Positions 38,489 through 47,948 of a stretch of DNA of 64,000 nt are shown here, in pieces. A model generated the notes under the pieces. The model saw only the letters and a program-made list of their open reading frames with translations, was not told the origin of the DNA and searched no databases. The stretch is from Tubulanus polymorphus (taxonomy: Eukaryota; Nemertea; Palaeonemertea; Tubulaniformes; Tubulanidae): NCBI RefSeq assembly GCF_964204645.1, contig NC_134034.1:14017962-14081961 (forward strand). Direction: 5' to 3'. Positions within the stretch are counted from its first letter, which is position 1, and each line of letters begins with the position of its first letter. The position numbers and the translations under genes are program-made.

Positions 38489-39751
38489 ATGGGGTTTCCA
38501 AAAGCTTTCCAATATAATAAATCATATAGATATTTAATTCCACCTATAGATTTTAATAGTATTATAACATATAAAAATGTAGTTTTACCTTCATTAATTA
38601 ATTTAGAAATTTATGTTACTGAAACAAAGTTTTTCATTTCTAGAATGGAAAATATATTTAATACATACGAAGTTACTTTTACTCAAGATGAATATAATAT
38701 ATATAAAATAAAATCTAATATGAAATATTGGAAGAATCAATTAAATTTTGCTGTTTATTGTGCAACAACAGGGTGTGGTATAAGTTGGAATGATCACTTG
38801 AATAATTTATCTAACAATTTGTCTTATTCAGATTTAAAATTAATTCATACAATATTTAGATTTCATGCATACTTTCAAATTAGAATTATATTAAATGAAT
38901 TAGAATGTCCTTTACTCGGATCGAAATATTTTAAAGAATTGGATAATAATATTTATCTATCTAAGTTTAAAAAAATATGTAATGAATTTAAGGTAAATTG
39001 CAAGGTATTGGTGAAGAGTATGAAATAAAAATAATTGATTATATGCATACAATTCCAGCTTATCATAATTATAAAATCGATAATGATGATGCTTGGAATA
39101 ATTTTATTGTAGATAATGGTGACGGTTTTACAAAACCTGGTATACAAAGAATAAATCAATGAATTAGAACTTATTTAATTTGTATTTTAGGTGCACAAGT
39201 TGGAACAAGATCACCAATAGTTGGAAATGATAGTACTTCATTTGATGCGCAGAAACAATTCAAAGTATTATTTGAAGATTCTATTCATAAAAATAGATCG
39301 ATTCCAGAAAACCTTGTAAGATATCAAAATTATTTAGATAAATCACATATTAGATTAAATTATTGTATAGGCCCTAATCTATTAATTATTTCTAATGATT
39401 TAGTAGAAGTGGGAAATATAATTGGTTATAATAATCTAATTAAAACTGCAACAATAAATAATTCATTTGGATTAAATGATATAAATAAAAAGATTATTAC
39501 TGCTCCAAAATTAATGGAAGGTGAAAAAAATAAAAAAACATATTCAATCAACTGAAACTAAAACTAAAAATATTAAATTGGATAATGATTCTAAAATAAA
39601 AGATTACAATACATCAGAAAATATTAAAACTGATATTATTCAACATGAAATAATTAAACTAAATGATGATAATAAATCCCATGAAAATGCTGAATTAGCT
39701 ATAACTTGTATAGGAATTGTTATAGGAGGAATATTATATTTTAAATTTTAA
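38489..39751 (+). pseudogene. Conserved Polinton structural-type protein, broken
   Basis: It starts at TTATATAAATGGGG. The first 179 codons are open and include YCATTGCGISWNDHL and a FRFHAYFQIR segment; a second frame from about 39,000 carries DGFTKPGIQR, ILGAQVGTRSP and SFDAQKQF; a third ends with a hydrophobic TCIGIVIGGILYFKF tail. The order and motifs match a protein found in many invertebrate Polintons, probably a virion component; whether major or minor capsid I cannot say. Breaks: frame change near 39,000-39,025, TGA at 39,160, and a further shift near the A-rich run at 39,520-39,540. The C-terminal tail suggests membrane anchoring. Confidence 0.5.
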
Positions 39752-39797
39752 TTGTTTTATTATGTAAAAGGAATTAGAAGGTGTAGAAGATTATGAA

Positions 39798-41413
39798 ATG
39801 GAAAATAATAATGAAGGATATATTGATGATGATTATAATGATGCAGAAACTAATATTGATAATGATGATGAATCAGCATATAATACTAATTTAGATGATT
39901 CTAGTGGGCCTATATTATATGATTATGATAAATTTAAAGATAATACTGAAAAAAGTGAAAAATTAATTGATTATTTAAGAACCCGCGATGAGATAATAAT
40001 TAAAACTATACCAGAAAGAAGAGAATTATTTAAAGAATTAGAGTGAACAGAAAACCCTACATTAAGAAAAGAATTATTTTACATAAAACATATTGTAACA
40101 AATACAGTTATTGAAGGATTATTACCAAAAAATATAACAGATAACATTGAACCAGAAGATATTGCAATACAAATTAGAAAAGATGATCCATTTTTCATGA
40201 AAAATTTAGAATTTAAAAATGATTCATGGTTTTATAAAGTTGAATTAAATAACGAAACAGTATCAATTCAATTATCTAAAATGGGACAAGAAAATCTGTT
40301 CCGTCCAGAAATGCGAGCAAGATCTACAATTGAACGTTCAAAAGGTGGTAGAGAATTTTTCAGAATTATATGGAATGCAATCGATAGAATAAATGAAAAA
40401 GAACCAATTCCTAATATTGATATAAACAAATATTCACCATTTAAAAATCCACATCCAAATCCTACTCATTTTGATCCAGAAATGGAAGAGTATGCAGATC
40501 GGTTAGATAAATTAAGAACTTCAACACCAGAAACATCGAGAAGAGATATTCAACAAATTGATAATGGCTCAAGTCAATTACAATTAGTATTAGAAAAACA
40601 AATTGATAGCATGTTAGATACACCCGGTGCTGAAACTGGAATAAATCGAATGCAATCTTTACTAGAAAAAGGATTACTTGATTTAACTGATGATGAATTA
40701 GAAGCATTTCCTGAACAAACACATAGAGAAATTAAAGGCGTACAAATATCAGCTAATAAAATTGCGCATGATAAAAGTATAAGAGATCAAAAAATTATGT
40801 ATTTGGAAAAAGAAAAAACTGATAGAAATGAAGAATTTAAACAATTAAAGTCTGATCTTAATCATCAAGTAATTGATGAAATAGAATATAGGCAAAAAGA
40901 ATTACTTTTAGAAAAAGAAATAGATGATTTAAAATATAATTCAGAATTACAAAAAGGTGAAATAGATATATTATTAAAAGAATTTGGTAATAATTTTAAA
41001 AGATTAAAAGATGTTTTTAAAGATTTAATAATTAAACCAAATTCTGAAATACCATTAAAAGATAGAATAAGATTATTATTTAAACTAGAAGGAACAACAA
41101 TTCTTTCAATTCTACCAGCTGTAACTATGTTATTTACAACAATTGGTTTAATTATATCAAATTCTTTGAAATCTACTCCTACTCCCAATAAACCAGATAA
41201 TAACTCAAGAAATTAGCAAAATATTTATGGGAACTATCTAAAAAATCTGCTGCAGCATTACCCGAAATTATTGCATCAATTGTTGGTTTTATATTGAAAT
41301 CTGCTGGGAATATTCTTAACTTTGCTGCTGAACATATTATTTTATTTTTAATTACAGTTGTAAGTGCTATTATTTTTGGGTTAGTGAATATGATATCAAA
41401 AAATATCAAATAA
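39798..41413 (+). pseudogene. Polinton coiled-coil/membrane protein, broken
   Basis: A frame runs from 39,798 to 41,216 with a single TGA at 40,044-40,046. It has an acidic N-terminus, a segment with NLFRPEMRARSTIERSKGG, a long charged coiled-coil-like stretch (about 40,780-41,030) and a hydrophobic helix (ILPAVTMLFTTIGLIISNSL). After a frame change near 41,190-41,216 a second part encodes SAAALPEIIASIVGFIL and another membrane segment, ending at the TAA at 41,411. This two-part layout with an ALP-I-IG segment recurs in Polintons; its function is not established. Confidence 0.5.
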
Positions 41414-41453
41414 ACATAATCAAAAATAAATAATTAATTTTTTTGTTAAATAA

Positions 41454-42277
41454 ATGAGTGGGAGTTATATAAGTCCTTCTAAGACCGCAGATAATTTGAT
41501 AAAAAAGATTTATGGAAGCAAATATAGAATTCCATTAGACTTTGAATTGATAAATAATAATGCGCCTTTATATAAATACGCAATTCAAGAAGATATTATA
41601 TTCGAAATAACATTTGAAAATGAAATTGTATTATCTAGCGTTGTTAAAGATATGGGTTATAAATTATCGAATATATGTTTAGAATATAATACAGTAACTA
41701 ATGAAAATATTGCTAATACAATTCAAACTCAATACAATCAAGGATTTTCATTATTATATGATTATATTGATAAATTTAAAACTGTAACTATTAATGCAAA
41801 TGATGAAATAATTAATGAGAATATTAACTTCCCAAGAAGATCTATTAAAGGTATATTAATATTTTTTTTCCCATTGCAACATATTCTAATGGCGCAATAA
41901 AGGTAGATAATTATTATAGTCCTGAAATAACAAAAGTAGAAATAACTATCGAAGGAATAGCAAATAAAATATCTTGTCAAGGAATGAGAATGATAGATCA
42001 ATGGCCAGAAATTAGAAAACATTTTATGAATGAAAAAGTAAAATCATTTGAAAATTGTAATATTGATCAAATTGATTATTATACCGGCAATAAATATGCA
42101 TTATGGTAAGATTTTAGAACAACAGAGGATAATTCATTACATGGTTACACTAAAGATGGAATACAATTATTCATGACAAAGAAAAAAGGAAGCTTAAATT
42201 TCAAAATGCATATTCATATTATATCTGACGCACAGTTAAATATTGTAAATTCACAATTAGATAGTATTCAATATTAG
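41454..42277 (+). pseudogene. Conserved Polinton virion-type protein, broken
   Basis: It starts at GTTAAATAAATGAGTGGG. The 148-codon first part includes FELINNNAPLYKYAIQED and a VVKDMGYKLSNICLEY strand-rich stretch. The frame then changes at the T-run at 41,862-41,870, and the second part holds KVEITIEGIANK, DQWPEIRKHF and SLHGYTKDG, ending AQLNIVNSQL... at the TAG at 42,275. An in-frame TAA lies at 42,107. Beta-rich composition and recurrence in Polintons point to a jelly-roll virion protein; the exact role is inferred. Confidence 0.5.
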
Positions 42278-42307
42278 AAATATAAAGTTAAAATTAACAA
42301 TATATAA

Positions 42308-43345
42308 ATGGGTGGTAAAAAAACTCCTAATACTAAAGAACAATATTTAAGAAATATATATTACAACCCTGAGAGTTCGGTTGCTTATTCTTCTACCAAA
42401 AATATATGGCGTCAAGTAAAACAAGATAAATTAGATAAGATAATCCCACAACATTTAGTTAAATATAAAGATATAAATGAATTTATGTTAGAACAACCAA
42501 CATATACAACACATAATAAGATTGTAAGAAAATATAAAACTCGTAAAACTATGGTAAGTTATGTAGATCAACAGTGGCAAGGAGATTTAATTGATATGAA
42601 AAATGTTAAGAAAGATAATGGTGATTATTGGTGAATATTGAATGTAATTGATATTTTTAGTCGTTATGTATGGAGTTTCGCACTTTATAGAAAAGATGCT
42701 GTACAAACATCAAATGTTTTAAGAAAATTTCTTTCGGATGATAAACTAAAACCAGAAAAAATACAATTTGATGATGGAAAAGAATTTGATAATTCATTTG
42801 TTCATGAACTCTTAGACAATCATAATATTAAATATTTTTCAACAAAATCGGATAAAAAAGTAGCAGTTGTTGAACGATTTAATAGAACATTAAGAACAAG
42901 AATGTGGAAATATTTTACAGCAAATAATACTTTTAAATGGATTGATGTTTTACCAAAATTGATAGAAGGATAATTCTTATCATTCTTCTATTGGAATGAA
43001 ACCTATTGATGCTAGAAAACCTGAAAATGCTGAAATTGTTTGGAATAATTTATACGGAGCATTTCTTGTAGATGATTTTGGTGAACCTAAATTTAAAGTT
43101 GGTCAAAATGTTAGAATTTCTAAGTATAAAAAGATATTTGACAAGGGATACGATCGAAAAAGGTAATAATAACAAAACCATATGTTTATAAATTAGAAGA
43201 TTTAGATGGTGAAGAAGAATTGAGTTTAACTACTGAAAATCTAGAACAAGAATATAAAATTGAAAAAGTATTGAAAACAAAAACTGTTAAAAGAAAAAAA
43301 TCAATAAATGGATATGATCAAGTAAAATTAGAAATATATAAATGA
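42308..43345 (+). pseudogene. Retroviral-type (rve) integrase of the Polinton, broken
   Basis: It starts at AATATATAAATGGGTGG. The catalytic core is recognisable: first Asp in QWQGDLIDM (codon 93, about 42,584), the VIDIFSRYVW strand, second Asp in QFDDGKEF, and Glu in AVVERFNRTLR about 33 residues later. The tail has a VYKLEDLDGEE segment and a KIEKVLKTK stretch like the start of a chromodomain. Breaks: TGA at 42,632-42,634, frame change near 42,970 and an indel near 43,160. The enzyme would integrate the element with a 6-bp stagger. Its stop overlaps the ATPase start as ATGA. Confidence 0.8.
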
Positions 43346-43922
43346 ATAAGGAATTATTCATATTTGAGCCTCATAATATGGTAATTTCTGGCGTAACAAA
43401 TTGTGGAAAAACTTATTTTATATTAAATTTATTAGAAACTGTTTATAAAAACTATTTTGATAATATTATTTTGTCCAACATATGAATTTAATCAAACTTA
43501 TGATATAATAAATTTATTATTTCTAGTAATATTTCTATTAGATCCTAAAACAGTAAAAGAAAATTTAGATAATTGTATTAAAATAGCAATTGATATATAT
43601 AAAGGATCAAATACATTATTCATTATAGACGATTGTGCAAATTTACATGATTCAAAAGTTAGCTTTTTCTGGTAGACATTTTAGGATAACAACATGGGGT
43701 TTAAATCAAAAATATAATTCAATTATTAAAGATTTTAGAGAAAACATTAGAATTTTAGTTTTATTCTACAATAAAGATAGAAAATCGATGAAAAATGCAC
43801 TTGAGGAAAATGATATAATTCCACATGATTTACATAATGAATATATGGATAAATTGAAAAATAATAAAAGATCAAAATTACTATTTAGATTACAACACCC
43901 ATTTAAATATGAATTTATTTAA
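43342..43922 (+). pseudogene. A32-like genome-packaging ATPase (FtsK/HerA type), broken
   Basis: It starts at TATATAAATGAA, overlapping the integrase stop. Walker A is GVTNCGKT (about 43,396) and Walker B is TLFIIDDCA (about 43,614-43,640), followed by LAFSGRHFR and FRENIRILVLFYN, the arrangement of Polinton and NCLDV packaging ATPases. Frame changes near 43,457 and near 43,655 and a small gap before LAFSGRH split it into three frames. Its job would be to move element DNA into capsids. Confidence 0.8.
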
Positions 43923-44215
43923 ATTCAACTGGCTTGTTAATCTATTTGAATTCTAGTTACATTCTAGTTGAATTCTAGTTATTGGTAGTTGAAACCAAAA
44001 AATAAATAAAAACAACAATATTTTAACTAGCTTGTTAATCTAGTATATTTTTAGTTACATTCTAGTTGAATTCTAGTTATTGGTAGTTAGAATAAAAATC
44101 AACTAGATTTAACAAGAAATAAATAAAAACAATAATAATTCAACTAGTTTGTTAATCTAGCTGATTTTTAGTTACATTCTAGTTAAATTCTAGTTGCAAC
44201 ATCACAACTATTGTT
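43923..44215 (+). repeat. Three tandem units rich in CTAGTT inside the Polinton
   Basis: Each unit of about 100-115 bp contains TTGTTAATCTA, then TAGTTACATTCTAGTTGAAT, then TCTAGTTATTGGTAGTT and an AAATAAATAAAAACAA segment; the third unit is slightly shortened. It fills the only long gap between genes of the element, between the ATPase and the last two frames. It could be a regulatory or replication sequence; the function is unknown. Confidence 0.8.
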
Positions 44216-44227
44216 TTTGTTATATAA

Positions 44228-44818
44228 ATGGGAGGTGAAAAGAAAATAAAATCTAAAAATGGTGATGTTCCAATTGAAAAAACTTTAGATGATTTAGGAA
44301 TAACAGAAACAAAATTAACTCCAGATGATGGTGCTTTAAATAATGTTACAACAAATAATAATCATGAATATTATCATTATTGTAAACATCAATTAGAAAT
44401 ATTAATAGCATCTGGAAAATGTAAAAATTTAACTTATAATGAATTAGATACAATGAAATCAGATAAAATTATTAAATTATTTAAGATTTCTGACACCGCG
44501 AGAACAGCTAGAATTAATGACGCGATATCAGAAAATGTAGTAAAAGGTTATAGTAAATTATGTAATTATATGCTGCCAATTCAAGATGAAAATAGATTAT
44601 ATGCTGATTTAAAAAATGATTATTTAGTTATGACCGAATTAAATAAATGGATTGGATATTTATCATTTCAATTAGGTGGATTTATGACATTATTATCAAC
44701 TGGAGTTACAACATTTTCGAATATTGAAAGTAAAAATTTTTCTACAATAAATGAGCGAAGTGGAAGAAGTGAAGGAATTAACTGTGAAGAAAAACCTGAG
44801 AAGTCTGAAACAAATTGA
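44228..44818 (+). CDS. Hypothetical Polinton protein, 196 codons
   Basis: An intact frame starting at TTATATAAATGGGAGG. The N-terminus is basic and polar, the middle is helix-forming, and a hydrophobic stretch (IGYLSFQLGGFMTLLSTGV) lies near residues 140-160, possibly one membrane helix. I do not recognise the family with confidence; proteins of this size and shape occur near the ends of Polintons. It overlaps the next frame by 68 bp. The MGG start would allow, but does not prove, N-myristoylation. Confidence 0.5.
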   Translation: MGGEKKIKSKNGDVPIEKTLDDLGITETKLTPDDGALNNVTTNNNHEYYHYCKHQLEILIASGKCKNLTYNELDTMKSDKIIKLFKISDTARTARINDAISENVVKGYSKLCNYMLPIQDENRLYADLKNDYLVMTELNKWIGYLSFQLGGFMTLLSTGVTTFSNIESKNFSTINERSGRSEGINCEEKPEKSETN

Positions 44819-45119
44819 ACAGTCTCGGATATTAGGAATTAAATCACAAGAATATAAAAAAGCTAAAAAAGAAAAAATAGATAATAAAGATGTTTATGAT
44901 AGTGGTGAAAATATTTTTATTTCTGCTACTTCTAATAATAGAATATTTGATAAATATTTATATTTTACAACTGGATTTGTAATTATATTCATTTTGATTG
45001 GATGTAGTTGGTATGAAAAATCAAATAAAATTTATGATATTGATCATTCTGAAACAACTGCTATCAAAAATGAAAATACTTCTGAAATTCCAAAATTGAT
45101 AACAAAAAAAATGGATTAA
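44751..45119 (+). CDS. Hypothetical Polinton single-pass membrane protein
   Basis: An intact 122-codon frame starting at ACAATAAATGAGCG inside the end of the previous frame. A charged N-terminal half is followed by one clear hydrophobic helix (YFTTGFVIIFILIGCSWY, residues about 78-95) and a polar tail. No known family recognised. Its position as last plus-strand gene and its single membrane span suggest a virion or membrane-associated role, by inference only. Confidence 0.45.
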   Translation: MSEVEEVKELTVKKNLRSLKQIEQSRILGIKSQEYKKAKKEKIDNKDVYDSGENIFISATSNNRIFDKYLYFTTGFVIIFILIGCSWYEKSNKIYDIDHSETTAIKNENTSEIPKLITKKMD

Positions 45120-45230
45120 TCATTAATTAATCACTACTTTTGTCTATCTATGCGGAGCAATTAAATTGTCCAGATAAGTCATTTCGGATTCTAGATATTC
45201 ATTATTTTAATTAATGTATTTTTTAGAAAT

Positions 45231-45437
45231 TTAATCAACAATTTGTAAATCATGATGACCATCTTCATTTTTTCCATGATAGATTATTTTAAATCCTTCT
45301 AAATCTTTTAATTCATTTGTACTCAATGAAACCCATTTATCTGAAACCCCACTTTTCCTATTACTGACGTACAAAAACGTGCCAACCTCAACCCATTGAA
45401 TTCCGGAATTTTGCTTAGATTTAATTGGAAATTAACT
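45231..45437 (-). CDS. Short minus-strand open frame at the Polinton right end
   Basis: An open frame with no ATG near its start, stopping at 45,231. It includes WVEVGTFLYVSNRKSG and an ELKDLEGFKIIYHGKNEDG stretch. Base use shifts from AT-rich to more balanced toward 45,400. I do not recognise it; it may be a terminal gene fragment of the Polinton reading opposite to the others, or chance. Confidence 0.3.
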
Positions 45438-45735
45438 AAGGGTCAAGTGATCAAGGGGATGACTAAAGCTTCGATTATTTCTATTGAATTATCATTACAT
45501 GAAACTTTGATGCTAACTAAGTCAACTTCTTGATTACTCGGCACTTTAGATCCAAAACTACCTGTATTAATTAATTCTTTGCCAATTGGTTGAACACCCA
45601 ACTCTCTAACCAATTTCTCTGCGACGAAGGTCCGTTGAGATCCGTCATCAAATAATAAATTCGCGTCCAATTTTACGCTTTCTGACTGCAACGAGACGAC
45701 CGCGGTTTTCAAGCAAATTTTCGGACTAACATTCG
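45428..45735 (-). pseudogene. BEL/Pao aspartic protease (DUF1758 type)
   Basis: The minus-strand frame encodes LLFDDGSQRTFVAEKL, where DDGS takes the place of the catalytic DTG/DSG motif, then ELGVQPIGKELINTGSFG and ALVIPLIT. This matches retropepsin-like proteases of Pao elements, which cut the polyprotein. A TGA at about 45,443 ends the frame just before the Polinton insertion; protein similarity of the element continues at 35,909. Confidence 0.8.
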
Positions 45736-46286
45736 CTAAGCTCTGAGATATTGGGACATGATTTGATGATGACGCGACTTTTGACGTAGGTTGATTCGGT
45801 GTTCACTCCAATTGATGAATGGAACGATTCGCTTCACAAGATTAATACGATTCGAAAACACGGCACCGCACAAAGGCGTATGATGATTTTGCGAACATTT
45901 TTTACAACGATTTTTGAACGACACAAATTAAGCCGGTGTTTGCCGAGACAATTAAAACACAAATTAGACTCACGAACTTTTCGAAGCCTTTTGTTGACAT
46001 CCGTGACCTTATCGCTGAGAGTGGGGGTATGGTTACCACCACAGTAAAGACAGCTGTATCTCCGGACATCTCGAGTTGTATTGGTGCGAAGTGTAGAGGT
46101 GTAGTGCCCACGTTCTTCTGGTAGGGGTGAATCGCTGCAAAAATCCAAAATTAAAAATTTCAGTTAACAATGCTTGCCATAATCATCCAATAACCATTCA
46201 TTTTTACATTAATCCGAGTAAGATTGGCCTTGATAACATTTGGTAATTTCGATAAGATTGCTGGTACTAGTAATGTCTCGTAAGGG
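45736..46286 (-). pseudogene. BEL/Pao gag fragment with zinc knuckles
   Basis: Near 46,165-46,280 a frame with LLVPAILSKLPNVIKANL matches the Pao gag segment; after a stop at 46,160 and a gap come zinc knuckles: CLYCGGNHTP..., NLCFNCLGKHRLNLC and CKKCSQNHHTPLC (about 45,860-46,060). These bind nucleic acid in the gag protein. Stops and frame changes make it non-functional. Similarity ends abruptly at 46,286, where TTAGGG repeats begin, so the 5' part and LTR are gone. Confidence 0.75.
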
Positions 46287-46434
46287 GTTAGGGTTAGGGT
46301 TAGGGTTAGGGTTAGGGTTAGGGTTAGGGTTAGGGTTAGGGTTAGGGTTAGGGTTAGGGTTAGGGTTAGGGTTAGGGTTAGGGTAGGGTTAGGGTTAGGG
46401 TTAGGGTTAGGGTTAGGGTTAGGGTTAGGGTTAG
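46287..46434 (+). repeat. Telomere repeat tract 1 (TTAGGG)n
   Basis: About 24 tandem TTAGGG units with one GGGTAGGG variant. The G-rich strand reads left to right, the orientation expected at the right-hand end of a chromosome. It abuts the broken BEL/Pao gag on the left and the satellite on the right. Confidence 0.95.
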
Positions 46435-46632
46435 GTTTAGAGGTATAGGTTAGGGGAACCAATCAGAGTATCAATTAATGTTTTTGTGTTCTTCAGATTA
46501 ACCCACCACAATTAATCGAGAGTAATTAACTGATATCTTTTCAGAACCCCACTGTGACACTGGCAGCGGGAAAGCCGGCTAACTCCACCTGCCGGAAGGT
46601 ATTAGAGTTAGGGATACCGAAAAGCAATCCAC

Positions 46633-46707
46633 CACCTAGACCGGGACTCGAACACCGGACCTTTCGTTTGCCGGACGACTGCTCTACCGATTGAGCTACC
46701 TGGGCGG
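46633..46707 (-). other. tRNA-like core, satellite unit 1
   Basis: The minus strand reads GTAGCTCAATCGGTAGAGC (perfect D-arm and A box), an anticodon-like stem TCGT/ACGA around CCGGCAA, and a B-box-like GTGTTCGAGTCC within CCGG/CCGG. The loop lacks the usual U33 and the acceptor stem is weak, so it is tRNA-like or SINE-derived, not a confirmed tRNA. Confidence 0.6.
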
Positions 46708-46970
46708 ACCGACGATTGCTCTCGGTTTCACCTCTATATCTCCGCACTTTCCTGGCACTGGTCGGGGTTAGGTTTAGAGGTATAGGTTAGGGGAACCAAT
46801 CAGAGTATCAATTAATGTTTTTTGTGTTCTTCAGATTAACCCACCACAATTAATCGAGAGTAATTAACTGATATCTTTTCAGAACCCCACTGTGACACTG
46901 GCAGCGGGAAAGCCGGCTAACTCCACCTGCCGGAAGGTATTAGAGTTAGGGATACCGAAAAGCAATCCAC

Positions 46971-47045
46971 CACCTAGACCGGGACTCGAACACCGGACCT
47001 TTCGTTTGCCGGACGACTGCTCTACCGATTGAGCTACCTGGGCGG
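46971..47045 (-). other. tRNA-like core, satellite unit 2
   Basis: Identical in sequence to the core of unit 1. Confidence 0.6.
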
Positions 47046-47307
47046 ACCGACGATTGCTCTCGGTTTCACCTCTATATCTCCGCACTTTCCTGGCACTGGT
47101 CGGGGTTAGGTTTAGAGGTATAGGTTAGGGGAACCAATCAGAGTATCAATTAATGTTTTTGTGTTCTTCAGATTAACCCACCACAATTAATCGAGAGTAA
47201 TTAACTGATATCTTTTCAGAACCCCACTGTGACACTGGCAGCGGGAAAGCCGGCTAACTCCACCTGCCGGAAGGTATTAGAGTTAGGGATACCGAAAAGC
47301 AATCCAC

Positions 47308-47382
47308 CACCTAGACCGGGACTCGAACACCGGACCTTTCGTTTGCCGGACGACTGCTCTACCGATTGAGCTACCTGGGCGG
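47308..47382 (-). other. tRNA-like core, satellite unit 3
   Basis: Identical in sequence to the core of unit 1. Confidence 0.6.
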
Positions 47383-47644
47383 ACCGACGATTGCTCTCGG
47401 TTTCACCTCTATATCTCCGCACTTTCCTGGCACTGGTCGGGGTTAGGTTTAGAGGTATAGGTTAGGGGAACCAATCAGAGTATCAATTAATGTTTTTGTG
47501 TTCTTCAGATTAACCCACCACAATTAATCGAGAGTAATTAACTGATATCTTTTCAGAACCCCACTGTGACACTGGCAGCGGGAAAGCCGGCTAACTCCAC
47601 CTGCCGGAAGGTATTAGAGTTAGGGATACCGAAAAGCAATCCAC

Positions 47645-47719
47645 CACCTAGACCGGGACTCGAACACCGGACCTTTCGTTTGCCGGACGACTGCTCTACC
47701 GATTGAGCTACCTGGGCGG
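47645..47719 (-). other. tRNA-like core, satellite unit 4
   Basis: Identical in sequence to the core of unit 1. The partial fifth unit stops before its own core. Confidence 0.6.
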
Positions 47720-47871
47720 ACCGACGATTGCTCTCGGTTTCACCTCTATATCTCCGCACTTTCCTGGCACTGGTCGGGGTTAGGTTTAGAGGTATAGGTT
47801 AGGGGAACCAATCAGAGTATCAATTAATGTTTTTGTGTTCTTCAGATTAACCCACCACAATTAATCGAGAG

Positions 47872-47948
47872 TTAGGGTTAGGGTTAGGGTTAGGGTTAGG
47901 GTTAGGGTTAGGGTTAGGGTTAGGGTTAGGGTTAGGGTAGGGTTAGGG
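47872..47948 (+). repeat. Telomere repeat tract 2 (TTAGGG)n at contig end
   Basis: About 13 units in the same orientation as tract 1, running into the N gap. It follows a truncated satellite unit directly. Confidence 0.95.

Larger units (their letters stand above)
35904..45427 (+). mobile_element. Polinton/Maverick-like element inserted in BEL/Pao
   Basis: A block of plus-strand genes typical of Polintons, strikingly AT-rich compared with both flanks. TAATTG occurs at 35,904-35,909 and 45,422-45,427 at exactly the points where BEL/Pao similarity stops and resumes, and both copies fall on the same codon phase of the retrotransposon. Polintons are known to make 6-bp target duplications, so I read the element as 35,910-45,421. 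I see no convincing terminal inverted repeats, and neither an adenovirus-type protease nor the polymerase domain of PolB is present. Confidence 0.8.
46427..47871. repeat. Subtelomeric satellite, 337/338-bp units, 4 plus a partial
   Basis: Unit starts (GGGGTTAGGTTTAGAGGTAT) lie near 46,427, 46,764, 47,102, 47,439 and 47,776. Copies are almost identical; the second is one base longer because of an extra T in a T-run. The fifth stops after AATTAATCGAGAG, where the second telomere tract starts. Each unit contains a tRNA-like core on the minus strand. A 68-codon minus-strand frame repeats in each unit but spans the tRNA-like core and is not a gene. Confidence 0.93.

Noticed and set aside
46160-46462. 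100-codon minus-strand frame with Pro-Asn and Thr-Leu repeats
   Set aside because: The dipeptides come from translating the telomere repeat. Only the last part (46,160-46,286) is real BEL/Pao gag remnant, annotated as such.
46541-47759. Four identical 68-codon minus-strand frames
   Set aside because: They repeat because the 337-bp satellite repeats, and each spans the tRNA-like core; no protein family fits.
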